Source: Planctomycetia bacterium
GTDB lineage: Bacteria; Planctomycetota; Planctomycetia; Pirellulales; UBA1268
Assembly (NCBI GenBank): GCA_009924545.1
Contig: RFRL01000006.1
Span: 1-40,306 of the forward strand
Direction of reading: 5' to 3'
DNA length: 40,306 nt
This document shows positions 1-7,923 of the stretch, one piece after another. The stretch's first letter is position 1, and each line of letters starts with the position of its first letter. The notes beneath the pieces are model-generated. The model was not told the origin of the DNA, ran no database searches, and saw nothing but the letters and a program-made list of their open reading frames with translations. The translations under genes and the position numbers were made by a program.

Positions 1-2
1 CG

Positions 3-428
3 CCGGCCGTGACGGGCGTGCCGGCCCCCGCTCCACAACCAACGCCCTCCGACACCGCCGTCAGCGACATCTCCTTCGACGACGTCAAACTCGACCTCGC
101 CAAGGGCGCCCCCTTCACGCCGGAGGCGCTCACGCCACGGGTCCGCGAACTGGAGCGCCGCCGGGTGCGGATCCGCGGCTACATCCTCCCCAGCTTCCAG
201 CAGACCGGGCTGACGCAGTTCGTCCTCGTGCGCGACAACCTCGAATGCTGCTTCGGCCCCGGTGCCGCGCTCCACGACTGCGTCGTGGTGCGCATGGCCC
301 CCGGCAAGACGGCCGACTTCTCCATCCGGCCGGTGGCGGTGACCGGCGTGTTCCGCGTGGAGGAACTGCGCGGCCCCGCGGGCGGCCACCTGGCGATCTA
401 TTCCATGGAGGGGCTGGAGGTGAAGTGA
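3..428 (+). CDS. DUF3299-type exported protein, 5' end outside window (partial)
   Basis: This reading frame is open to the left edge, so the true start probably lies upstream. A GTG at 9 is the first internal candidate. The visible 140 or so residues have a Pro-rich linker, then a compact domain beginning DISFDDVKLDL and containing RVRIRGYILPSF, FVLVRDNLECCFGPGA and a VTGVFRV strand. This pattern resembles DUF3299, a small beta-rich family of envelope proteins whose biochemical role is not established. No signal peptide is visible, consistent with a missing N terminus. The paired Cys in ECCFGPG is the most notable feature and could bind metal, but that is inference. It lies 74 bases upstream of a DUF4239 gene on the same strand. 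I am fairly sure it is coding and moderately sure of the family. Confidence 0.7.
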   Translation, partial: PAVTGVPAPAPQPTPSDTAVSDISFDDVKLDLAKGAPFTPEALTPRVRELERRRVRIRGYILPSFQQTGLTQFVLVRDNLECCFGPGAALHDCVVVRMAPGKTADFSIRPVAVTGVFRVEELRGPAGGHLAIYSMEGLEVK

Positions 429-502
429 CCTGGGGACGTTGGTACCATCGCTTCACAACCAGACCACGCCCACCGGGTCCGATCCACCCAGCGCCGTAAC
501 CG

Positions 503-1288
503 ATGTTTTATTGGATCTACGACGTTCCCTCCCCGACGCTCGCCGTGGGGATGATCGCGCTGTTCGTGCTCTTCTACTGGGCCGGTTTGATCCTCGTCCG
601 GCCGGTACTCCGGCAATTCGTCAAGCACACCCCCGCCTGCAACGACGTGGTGGGCTACGTCCTCTCCTGCTTCTGCGTGTTCTACGGACTGCTCCTCGGC
701 CTCATCGCCGTCACCGCCTACCAGAACTTCTCCCAGGCGGAGGCCAACGTGACCCATGAGGCCGCGGCCCTCTCCGCGCTCTACGAGGACGTCAGCCAGT
801 ATCCGCAGCCGTACGGCCAGAACCTCCGCTGGCTGCTCCGCGACTACGCGCGCTACGTGATCCGCTACGACTGGCAACTCCAGCGCCGGGGCATCGTTCC
901 CGTGGAGGGCACCATCCGCACGCAGGCGTTCGAGGAGCAACTCCTCGGCTTCCAGCCCCGGACGCCGGCCGAGGAGATCCTCCACGCCGAGGCGCTGCGC
1001 CAATTCAACACCTTCCTCGAAGCCCGGCGCATGCGGCTGTTCACCGTCACGGCGAGCATCCCGGCGGTGATGTGGTACGTCGTGATCCTCGGCGCCTTGA
1101 TCACCATCGCCATGGTGTGGCTGTTCGACATGAAGTTCATCTCGCACCTGCTCCTCGGCGGCATGCTCTCCGCCTACCTGGGGACGATGATCTTCCTCAT
1201 CGCCGCCATGGACAATCCGTTCCGCGGTGAGGTGAGCATCTCCCCCGAAGTGTTCCAGTCGATCTTCGAGCACATGGTGGAGGAATGA
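503..1288 (+). CDS. DUF4239 (bestrophin-like) membrane protein
   Basis: A 261-residue integral membrane protein. The first third holds two hydrophobic segments (about residues 11-35 and 50-75). A long soluble stretch rich in Arg, Glu and Leu follows, with LYEDVSQYPQPYGQNLRWLLRDYARYV-like helical character. Two more hydrophobic segments (about 180-205 and 213-238) precede a short polar tail. This two-plus-two arrangement around a helical middle is typical of DUF4239, described as bestrophin-like; the transported substrate, if any, is unknown. No clear Shine-Dalgarno precedes the ATG, as is common in planctomycetes. The stop is separated from the next ATG by one base, so the two genes are almost certainly co-transcribed and perhaps translationally coupled. 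Confidence 0.8.
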   Translation: MFYWIYDVPSPTLAVGMIALFVLFYWAGLILVRPVLRQFVKHTPACNDVVGYVLSCFCVFYGLLLGLIAVTAYQNFSQAEANVTHEAAALSALYEDVSQYPQPYGQNLRWLLRDYARYVIRYDWQLQRRGIVPVEGTIRTQAFEEQLLGFQPRTPAEEILHAEALRQFNTFLEARRMRLFTVTASIPAVMWYVVILGALITIAMVWLFDMKFISHLLLGGMLSAYLGTMIFLIAAMDNPFRGEVSISPEVFQSIFEHMVEE

Positions 1289-1289
1289 C

Positions 1290-2657
1290 ATGACCCTCTG
1301 CCCCGCGCCTCCCCCGCGCCCCACGCGGCGCTCCGTGATCGGCAGTGGCTGTGCCGCCACGCTGCCTCCCCCGCGCCCCACGCGGCGCTCCGTGATCGGC
1401 AGTGGCTGTGCCGCCACGCTGGTCGCCGCGCGACGGCTGGGGCCGCTGCTGTTCGCCGGGTGTGGTAGCCTGCCGGCGGGGCGGGTGCTGCCGGTCGGCC
1501 TCCTCCACTCGCAAACCGGCCCCCTGGCGATCAGCGCCACCCCGGTTCGCGACGCCCAGATTCACGCGGTCGAACAGATCAACGCCGCCGGAGGGCTGCT
1601 TGGCCGGCCGGTGGAGTTCAGGGCGCCCGACCCACGGTCGCGCCCCAACCTGTTCGCCACCCGGGCCCGCGATCTCCTCGAGGCGGGGGCGGTTGCCCTG
1701 TTCGGTTGCTGGACGACTCCCAGCCGGCTGGCGGTGCTTCCCCTGGTCGAGGAGTTCCAGAAATTGCTGTTCTACGCCGTGCCCTACGAAGGGGGCGAGG
1801 CGTCTCGGTTCATCGTCTACGGTGGCCAGATCCCCAACCAGCAAGTGCTGCCCGCGCTCGAATGGCTGCAGTCGGTCGCCGGGGGCCTGCGCCGGCGGGT
1901 GTTCGTGGTGGGAAACGACGACCGCTACGGCCGCCTCATCGGCTACCTCGTCGGCCGCTGGCTGGAGGGGCGGGTGCTGCGCCCGGTCGGCCAGACCTTC
2001 CTGCCGGTCACGCTGAGTGACTTCCGCGACACGGTGGCGCTGATCCGCGACAGCGACGCCGACTGCGTCCTCAACACCCTCTCCGGGAACACGTCGGTGA
2101 GCCTGTTCGCCGCCCTTGCCGCGGCCGGGCTCGACTCCCGCCGCCTCCCGGTGGTGTCGACGACGATCGGCGAGGACGAATTACGGAACCTGCGCCCCGA
2201 CCAGGTGGAAGGACACTTCGCCACGTCGGCCTATTTCCAGACCGACCCGGGCACCGTCAACGCCGCCTGGGTGGAGGGTTTCCGGCGCGAGTTCGGCTTC
2301 GACCGCGTCACCAGCGACACCATGGAGACCGGCTATGCCCTCGTGCACCTGTGGGCCGACGCGGTCCGCCGGGCGGGCTCGGTGGCCACCACCGCCGTGA
2401 TCCAGGCCCTCCGCGACGGGCGCGGGTTCGACGGCCCCGGCGGCCGCCTGGCGATGGACCCCGCCACCCAGCACTGTGCCAAACCCTGCCGCCTCGGCCG
2501 GATCCGCTCCGACCGGCAGTTCACGCTCGTCCACGAGTCGCCCGCGCCGATCGCCCCCGACCCCTTCCCGGCGGCGGCCTTCCCCGGCTGGTCGTGCGAC
2601 TGGACACAGGCCGGGCTCGTGCGCGGCGCGGAGGTGAAACTCGATGGCGACCTTTGA
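1290..2657 (+). CDS. UrtA-like periplasmic binding lipoprotein (urea/amide ABC transporter type)
   Basis: A 455-residue exported protein of the type 1 periplasmic binding fold. The mature part starts near VLPVGLLHSQTGPLAIS and carries hallmarks of the UrtA/FmdD branch: QINAAGGLLGRPVEF, the GCWTT segment, a YAVPYEGGEASR segment, PNQQVLPA, and an acidic GEDELRNL loop. UrtA binds urea or short amides for an ABC transporter in the inner membrane. The N terminus has an RRSVIGSG twin-arginine-like motif that occurs twice because of a perfect 57-base duplication, followed by LLFAGC, a plausible lipobox. A GGAGG lies 6 bases before the ATG, which supports this start. No urtB-E permease or ATPase genes are present. 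It sits between a DUF4239 gene and an AIM24-like gene, so it may act as a sensor or orphan receptor rather than in uptake. Ligand identity is not certain. Confidence 0.8.
   Translation: MTLCPAPPPRPTRRSVIGSGCAATLPPPRPTRRSVIGSGCAATLVAARRLGPLLFAGCGSLPAGRVLPVGLLHSQTGPLAISATPVRDAQIHAVEQINAAGGLLGRPVEFRAPDPRSRPNLFATRARDLLEAGAVALFGCWTTPSRLAVLPLVEEFQKLLFYAVPYEGGEASRFIVYGGQIPNQQVLPALEWLQSVAGGLRRRVFVVGNDDRYGRLIGYLVGRWLEGRVLRPVGQTFLPVTLSDFRDTVALIRDSDADCVLNTLSGNTSVSLFAALAAAGLDSRRLPVVSTTIGEDELRNLRPDQVEGHFATSAYFQTDPGTVNAAWVEGFRREFGFDRVTSDTMETGYALVHLWADAVRRAGSVATTAVIQALRDGRGFDGPGGRLAMDPATQHCAKPCRLGRIRSDRQFTLVHESPAPIAPDPFPAAAFPGWSCDWTQAGLVRGAEVKLDGDL
1308..1421 (+). repeat. Perfect 57-bp tandem duplication in the signal-peptide region
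   Basis: Two identical 57-base copies (1308-1364 and 1365-1421) lie head to tail inside the start of the binding-protein gene. The unit is exactly 19 codons, so the frame is kept. Each copy encodes a proline-rich lead, TRRSVIGSG and CAATL. The result is a protein with two consecutive twin-arginine-like motifs ahead of one hydrophobic stretch. Perfect identity points to a recent event or to an assembly artefact. Confidence 0.95.
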
Positions 2658-3312
2658 GGTGCAGCACACCGAGGGGATGCGTTGGGTGAAGGTGGAACTC
2701 ACCGGCGACGATGTCCGCACTGAGCGCGGGGCCCTCAATCACATGCAGGGGTCGATCGCGATGGACGTGCCGCTGCCGTCGCTGCGTGCCATGTGGGTGT
2801 CGCTGTTCTCCGATGAATCGGTGCTCCGCCCCCGGTACCACGGGACGGGCACCGTGATCCTCGACTCGAGCCTCGGCAGTTACCACCGGCTGGAGGTCCG
2901 CCGCGGCGAAAAGTGGATCCTCGACCGGCGCTGCTTCTGGGCCTCCGATGGCGAGGTCGAACTCGCGGTGCGGCGGGAGTCGTGGTTGACGGCCTGGTAC
3001 GCCGGCGAGGGATTCATCTGGTACAAGACCGTCCTCGCGGGTGACGGCCAGGTGATGCTGTCGGTCGATGGTCCGGTGCGTGAGGTGCACCTCGCCGACG
3101 ATCGCCTCGTGGTCGACGGTCCGCAGGTGGTGGCGCGGACGACCGGGATCCGCTTGTCGCTCAGGCGGCCGACGACGAGCCTGCTGAGCTTCTGGCTCTC
3201 CGGCCAGCAGCGGAGCCATGTCTACGAGGGGACGGGGCGGCTGTTGTTGTGCCCCACCCCCTTCTGGCGGCTGCGGATGCAGCAGGAGCGGCTCGGGCCG
3301 GCGGCGGAGTGA
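2644..3312 (+). CDS. AIM24-family protein
   Basis: A 222-residue soluble protein with no signal peptide or membrane segment. It is almost entirely beta-strand in character: alternating hydrophobic patterns such as WVKVELTGDDVRTERGALNHMQGSIAMDVPLPS, then GTGTVILDSS, GEKWILDRRCFWASDGEVELAV and GTGRLLLCP. This is the pattern of the AIM24/TIGR00266 family, named for a yeast mitochondrial biogenesis protein. Its bacterial function is unknown. The ATG overlaps the end of the upstream gene by 14 bases, and a GGAGG inside that gene, about 9 bases upstream, supports the start. It probably belongs to the same transcript as the DUF4239 and binding-protein genes. Family call is confident, function is not. 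Confidence 0.75.
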   Translation: MATFEVQHTEGMRWVKVELTGDDVRTERGALNHMQGSIAMDVPLPSLRAMWVSLFSDESVLRPRYHGTGTVILDSSLGSYHRLEVRRGEKWILDRRCFWASDGEVELAVRRESWLTAWYAGEGFIWYKTVLAGDGQVMLSVDGPVREVHLADDRLVVDGPQVVARTTGIRLSLRRPTTSLLSFWLSGQQRSHVYEGTGRLLLCPTPFWRLRMQQERLGPAAE

Positions 3313-3334
3313 GCGGACGGCAGCGGGGTGGAGG

Positions 3335-4495
3335 ATGACGCGCCAGGGGATGGCCACGACGCTCGTGCGGAACCTGGGGGGTGTCGCCATCGCGCTGGTG
3401 GCGCACGTGGCCGATGCCTGCCCGTTCTGCGGCGCCGTCGGGCCGACGCTCGCCATGCGCCGGGATGCCGCCGTGGCCACTGCGGTGGGCACCGCCACCG
3501 GCCCGGTCCGGAGCGACGCCGCGGCTGGACTGGTGCAGCCCTTCACACTCGCCAGCATGCTCCGCGGCCGGCACCTGCCGACAGGCACCGCGCTGGCGGC
3601 CCGCGTCCCGGCGCCGGTGACCGGCACGGCCCTCCTCTTCGCCACCGCTGCCCCGGCGGCCGACCGGACAGACGCCCTCGAGTGGCGGGGACTGGCGGCC
3701 GACGAAGCGCTCCTGGCCCACGCCGCGCTCGTCCCGGCGACGACCCTGGCGGCGGAGGAACGGCTGCCGTTCTTCGCCGCCCGACTCGAGCATCCCGACG
3801 ACGCGATCGCCACCGATGCGTTCGCCGAATTCGGCCAGGCCCCCTTCGCGGCGGTCCGGGCCACGGCACCGGCGCTCGGCTCTCGCCCCCTCGCCGACTG
3901 GCTCACCGATCCGGGAATCGACCAGCGCCGCCGCGGCTTCTACGGCCTCGCCCTGGGGATCGTCGCCGGCGCCGGTCTCCCCGCCGCCAATCCGGCCACG
4001 ACCCGCCCGCTGCGTGCCACGATCGCCGCCAACGACGGCGACTTCCGCGCCGGCATCGACGGGGTGATGGCCGGCCTGCTGGTGGCCGAGGGCCAGGCCG
4101 GACTCGACTGGCTCCTCGCCCGCTCGAGCCCCACGCGGCCGGTGGAGCAGAAGCAACTCCTCGCCGCGGTCCGCTTCGCCGGGGAGGAACTGGCGGCCGA
4201 CATCCCCCGCGCCCGGATCGTCGCGGCCACCGCGGTGCTGGTCACCAGCCCGGTCGTGGCCGCCGATGCCGTGATCGACCTGGCGCGGCTGGGGGGCTGG
4301 GACCACCTCGATACCGTGGCGGCACTGTGGCACGGGCCCGGGGCCGACGATCCCCACATCCGCCGCGCCATCGCCGGCTATCTCACCGCCTGCCCGCGAC
4401 CGGAGGCCCGTGTCCATCTCGACCGCCTCCGGCGCGAAGACCCGCAGCGCCTCGCGGCGGCGATCACGGCCGCGGGGCTGCTGCGACCGGAATGA
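3335..4495 (+). CDS. Exported conserved hypothetical protein with CPFCG motif
   Basis: A protein of about 386 residues that I do not assign to a functional family. It opens with a short hydrophobic leader (LVRNLGGVAIALVAHVADA) ending just before ACPFCGAVGPTL, so the mature protein probably starts at a CxxC motif. Planctomycete envelope proteins with a similar CPFC start exist, but their role is unknown to me. The middle resembles a small beta domain (VQPFTLASMLRGRHLP, TGTALLFATAAPAAD), and the second half is Ala- and Leu-rich and repeat-like in the manner of HEAT-type helices. The CxxC suggests metal or haem binding, or disulfide chemistry; this is inference. The ATG at 3335 directly abuts a GGAGG, which is too close for a good site, so the ATG at 3350 is an alternative. 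Confidence 0.65.
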   Translation: MTRQGMATTLVRNLGGVAIALVAHVADACPFCGAVGPTLAMRRDAAVATAVGTATGPVRSDAAAGLVQPFTLASMLRGRHLPTGTALAARVPAPVTGTALLFATAAPAADRTDALEWRGLAADEALLAHAALVPATTLAAEERLPFFAARLEHPDDAIATDAFAEFGQAPFAAVRATAPALGSRPLADWLTDPGIDQRRRGFYGLALGIVAGAGLPAANPATTRPLRATIAANDGDFRAGIDGVMAGLLVAEGQAGLDWLLARSSPTRPVEQKQLLAAVRFAGEELAADIPRARIVAATAVLVTSPVVAADAVIDLARLGGWDHLDTVAALWHGPGADDPHIRRAIAGYLTACPRPEARVHLDRLRREDPQRLAAAITAAGLLRPE

Positions 4496-4497
4496 GC

Positions 4498-4514
4498 GCC
4501 GGCTTTCCGCCGGC
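4498..4514 (+). terminator. Short GC hairpin after the CPFCG gene
   Basis: GCCGGC, a TTTCC loop and GCCGGC form a 6-bp stem starting right behind the stop codon. No T-tract follows, so it is at best a weak or factor-assisted terminator separating this gene from the cyclophilin gene. Confidence 0.3.
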
Positions 4515-4526
4515 CCGACGGTGCGG

Positions 4527-4532
4527 CATAAT
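4527..4532 (+). promoter_or_regulatory. Candidate -10 box (CATAAT) before cyclophilin gene
   Basis: CATAAT stands out in otherwise very GC-rich DNA about 47 bases before the cyclophilin ATG, just after the hairpin. No convincing -35 is visible. It matches the TAnnnT-like boxes seen upstream of several other genes here. Inference only. Confidence 0.3.
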
Positions 4533-4579
4533 CCCACCGGGTCACGTCCACGCCGGACGGTTCCTCCGGGATCCACGCC

Positions 4580-5185
4580 ATGCCCTGCCCTGCACCCGAC
4601 ACCCGCCGCCGCTCGTTCATGACGACGGTGGCCGCAGCCCTCGCCCTGACACACTTTTTTGGGGGATCACCCGTGACCGCCGCCGACGCCAAGTTGCCCC
4701 GTTGCTTCCTCGACATCAGCATCGGCGACCGCCCCGCGGGCCGCATCGTCATCGAACTCCGCGCCGACGTCGTGCCGAAGACGGCCGAGAACTTCCGCGC
4801 CCTGTGCACCGGCGAGAAGGGGTTCGGCTACAAGGGCTCCTCCTTCCACCGCGTGATCACCGACTTCATGTGCCAGGGGGGTGACTTCACCAACCACAAC
4901 GGCACCGGTGGCAAGTCGATCTACGGGGCGAAGTTCGCCGACGAGAACTTCACCCTCAAGCACACCGGGCCCGGCGTGCTGAGCATGGCCAACGCCGGCC
5001 CTGGCACCAACGGCTCGCAGTTCTTCCTGTGCACCGTCGCCACCCCGTGGCTCGACGGCAAGCATGTCGTCTTCGGCTCGGTCGTCGACGGGATGGACGT
5101 CGTCAAGGCGATCGAGAAGGTGGGCTCGGCCAACGGCAAGACGAGTGCCAAGGTGGTGATCAGCGACTGCGGCGAACTGAAGTGA
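4580..5185 (+). CDS. Exported peptidyl-prolyl cis-trans isomerase, eukaryotic-type cyclophilin
   Basis: A 201-residue cyclophilin, catalysing cis-trans isomerisation of Xaa-Pro bonds. Residues 1-35 form an export signal with RRRSF and a hydrophobic core, so the enzyme acts outside the cytoplasm. The domain (about 40-201) retains the key residues of the family: Arg91 in SSFHRVI (equivalent to Arg55 of human cyclophilin A), [23 protein letters not shown], the cyclosporin-contacting Trp157 in [12 protein letters not shown], and His162. Long blocks such as [21 protein letters not shown] and [11 protein letters not shown] match animal cyclophilin A as I recall it, unlike the shorter-looped bacterial PpiA/PpiB. 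Length and ends are complete. The downstream TolC-like gene is convergent. Eukaryote-like ancestry is an inference that needs a phylogeny. Confidence 0.95.
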   Translation: MPCPAPDTRRRSFMTTVAAALALTHFFGGSPVTAADAKLPRCFLDISIGDRPAGRIVIELRADVVPKTAENFRALCTGEKGFGYKGSSFHRVITDFMCQGGDFTNHNGTGGKSIYGAKFADENFTLKHTGPGVLSMANAGPGTNGSQFFLCTVATPWLDGKHVVFGSVVDGMDVVKAIEKVGSANGKTSAKVVISDCGELK

Positions 5186-5273
5186 CTGCGGGCACCTCGA
5201 GTGATCCGCACCGGACTGACGGCAAAAGGGCGCGGCGGGGCAGCGGCGGCAAGTACCACGGCGTCGCCGGACG

Positions 5274-7670
5274 TCAGCGGAGCTGCGTCGCCGCGGCGGC
5301 CGCCGGGCCGTCGATAAGCCGACTCCCCGGCAGTGGACTCCCCTTCAGACCCGCCACGGCACGGGCGGCATCGCCTTCGTCGCCAAGCGCTGCCATGGGG
5401 GACAGCGACGCAGCCGACGGGGCCAGCGGCCGCGCGGCCGTTGTCGCCAGGATGCGTGTCGTCGACGGCGGCAGGAACCTCGCCCCCGCGGGGGTCCACG
5501 GCAGCGCCGCGGTCGGCACCACCGGGACGGTGGGGGGTGTCGTGGCCGGCGCCGTGGACGACTTCGGTTTCGGGGTCGGTACCGCCTCCGGGGCACCGGC
5601 CTTGCCGGCGTCCGGCTTGGCCGGCTCCTCGACCGTGGCCGGATCCCGCGGTTCGAGTTGCTCGACGGCCGTGCCGTTGCCGATGTCGGTGAAGCGCTGC
5701 GTGACCGGTCCGCGGCTGAACACGCCCGGCTTCGAGTGACCGTAGTCGAGATACAGGCTGGCGTCGCGCTGCCGCGCTCGCCGGTAGGCGTCGAAGTAGG
5801 CCTTGCCGGGCCACGGCCCCTCGGAAAGGAACACGCCGTTGTATTCCAGCAGCGAGCCCTTGCGGTAGTGGAGCTGGGAGATCGAGCGGTTGTAATCGAC
5901 GAGGGCCCGGTAGTAGCCGCTCTCGGCGTCGGCCCGCCGCCGTTGGGCATCGAGGAGCTGGTCGAAGGTCACCGTGCCGGCGTCGTACGCCGCCTGCACC
6001 GCTTCGACCTGGCGCTCCGCGGCCACGCGGCGGTTGAAGTTGGTCTGGGAGAGGGCGAAGTTGGTGTCGACGTTGCGCACCGCCTCGACGAGGGCGTGGG
6101 AGGCCTCCAGCTCCTCGTCCTGGAGCCGGGCCCGCTCCCTGGCCAACTGCAACTGGTGGTGGCGCACGGTGGCCAGTTCGCGGCGGAAGCCCAGGGGCAT
6201 GAGGAACTGCGCCCCCGCCTGCCACTCCTGGAACTGCCCGCTGAACAGGGTCGAATAGGCGTCGGTGCCGACGAGCGGATCCTGGCCGTTGGCGTCGTAG
6301 GGGGTGTAGTTCTGGTTGATCAGCTCCTGGCCCATGCCGAGGAACCGCCACCGGCCCACCAAATCGAGCCGTGGCAGGAGGAGGTTCTTGGCGGCGACCA
6401 GTTCCAGCTCGCGCTGCTTGATCACCCACTTTTGTTTGCGGAGTTCCGCCGACCGGGACAGCGCCTCGGTGAGGGCCTGCTGCCAGTCGAAGGCGATGCG
6501 CGCGGTGGTCGGCTCGTCGGCCGGACGGATGAGGCGGCCGTCGCTGGCCGAGATCCCCATCATGTAGCGGAGGCGGTTCTCGCAGCGGTAGACGTCGGTC
6601 AGCGCGCTCTCCACGTCGCTGCGGAAGAAGAAATACTGCTCGCGGGCCTGGGCTTCCTTGTCGGCCTCACCACCGCGCGACTGCTCGACGTAGAGGGCGT
6701 GCACGCGCCGCCAGGCCTCCAGGGCGCTGTCGCGCCCCGCCTTCCGCGCCTCGAGGTTGCGGTAGGCGAAATACAGCTCCCAGTACGACTGCTCGGTGTC
6801 GCTGACGAGGTTGCGGACGCCGGCCTCGAAGTCGGCCAGCGAGATGTCGGCGTTGATGCGCGCCAGGAGCACGCCGCGGAAGATCGGCCGGGCGTCGATG
6901 TTGTTGAACGGGTCGGGCCCGGCGATGCGGTTGTAGGTGACTCCCGCCCCCTCGAGGAGCGGTTGGTTGAAGGTGAAGTCGTAATTCGTCGTGAACGTCG
7001 AGGGGACGCCGTCCTGCCGGATCGGCGAGTTGTTGTTGTCGTAAAGCGTGGTATTGGCCACCCCGAACGTCGCCCCGGTGGCCGTCCGCTTGTTGATGCT
7101 CGTCGTCCAGTTGCCGGTGTCGCCGAGGAACTGCTGCTGGAAGATCTGCGTCCCCACCCCGCCGACGTTCTGCGGCCGGTTCTGCCGCTCCCACGTGAGC
7201 GAGCTGGCCAACTGGGCGTCGAAGAAGGCCAGTGCCGTCTCCACGCCGCGGATCGGGTCGGTTTCGATGATCGCCGGATCGTAGACGGTGGGTGTCGCGG
7301 CCGGTTGGGTGAGGAGCGACACCGGCGGCTCGCCGGTCTGCGGCCTGGGGCCACCGAAGCTGCCGAATCGGCCGCCGAGGTTGCGCAGCACCTTGCCGTT
7401 TTCCAGCGCCGTGCGGATCGCCTCCTCGAGTGACACTTCCCAGATCTGGTCGAAACGCGCGTTGGTGAGGGTCAGCGGCTCGACGGTGCCGGCCGCCTCG
7501 TCGAGGGGAGGCGTGCAGGAGTCGGGGTACTCCATCTTCTGCACCGCCCCGACGTAGTGCGACAGGTCGCCGTCCTCGAAGAAATAGAACGGCTGCCGGG
7601 GAGCACATCCCGGCGCCACGAGCGCCACGATCAGTGCCGCGACGAGCACCTGTCGGGTGGTGGTGTGCAC
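5274..7670 (-). CDS. TolC-family outer-membrane efflux lipoprotein with long C-terminal tail
   Basis: A protein of about 798 residues, much longer than typical TolC (near 490). I start it at the GTG at 7670 because a hydrophobic leader (VLVAALIVALVAPGC) follows directly. The Cys may be a lipidation site, although the lipobox is imperfect. The first 150 mature residues are an extension common in planctomycete members. The central part has TolC-like coiled-coil helices: DISLADFEAGVRNLVSDTEQSYWELYFAYRNLEARK, a KQKWVIKQRELELVAAKNLLLPRLDLVGRWRF strand and a second repeat ending in SGYYRALVDYNRSISQLHY. Such proteins form outer-membrane export channels with an inner-membrane pump and adaptor; neither is encoded here. 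The last 120 residues are Pro, Ala and Thr rich and look disordered. The 250 bases upstream of the start hold no gene I can support. Confidence 0.85.
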   Translation of the reverse strand: MHTTTRQVLVAALIVALVAPGCAPRQPFYFFEDGDLSHYVGAVQKMEYPDSCTPPLDEAAGTVEPLTLTNARFDQIWEVSLEEAIRTALENGKVLRNLGGRFGSFGGPRPQTGEPPVSLLTQPAATPTVYDPAIIETDPIRGVETALAFFDAQLASSLTWERQNRPQNVGGVGTQIFQQQFLGDTGNWTTSINKRTATGATFGVANTTLYDNNNSPIRQDGVPSTFTTNYDFTFNQPLLEGAGVTYNRIAGPDPFNNIDARPIFRGVLLARINADISLADFEAGVRNLVSDTEQSYWELYFAYRNLEARKAGRDSALEAWRRVHALYVEQSRGGEADKEAQAREQYFFFRSDVESALTDVYRCENRLRYMMGISASDGRLIRPADEPTTARIAFDWQQALTEALSRSAELRKQKWVIKQRELELVAAKNLLLPRLDLVGRWRFLGMGQELINQNYTPYDANGQDPLVGTDAYSTLFSGQFQEWQAGAQFLMPLGFRRELATVRHHQLQLARERARLQDEELEASHALVEAVRNVDTNFALSQTNFNRRVAAERQVEAVQAAYDAGTVTFDQLLDAQRRRADAESGYYRALVDYNRSISQLHYRKGSLLEYNGVFLSEGPWPGKAYFDAYRRARQRDASLYLDYGHSKPGVFSRGPVTQRFTDIGNGTAVEQLEPRDPATVEEPAKPDAGKAGAPEAVPTPKPKSSTAPATTPPTVPVVPTAALPWTPAGARFLPPSTTRILATTAARPLAPSAASLSPMAALGDEGDAARAVAGLKGSPLPGSRLIDGPAAAAATQLR

Positions 7671-7923
7671 GGGGCCGAGTCCGCCGGTTGGGATGTCGGG
7701 ACGAAAGTGCCGCCGCTGCGCCCTCGGGGGCAGCCGGCCTCGCAGCCGACTCCCTCGCCGCGGTGCCCCCCGACCCGCGACCGGGTCGTCGTCACGAGGG
7801 CGCAGCGACGGCGAAGGTGGTATCGTCCTCCCGACCGTCAAACTTGGAGGAATCGTCACGGCCGGCGGGGGACTGGCGAAGGTGGCGCGACTCGGCCGGC
7901 CGGGGTCCCGGCCCCGCGCTGCA

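Noticed and set aside
1290-1430. Possible short CRISPR-like repeat
   Set aside because: Two adjacent copies without spacers inside a coding frame are a tandem duplication, not an array. No other regularly spaced repeats were seen in the window.
398-1540. A 380-codon minus-strand frame containing a repeated peptide
   Set aside because: It is antisense to DUF4239 and the binding-protein start. The peptide repeat only mirrors the 57-bp DNA duplication.
5658-7433. A 591-codon open frame on the plus strand
   Set aside because: It is the antisense shadow of the TolC-like gene, with low-complexity Val/Gly/Arg/Glu composition and no signal or motif.
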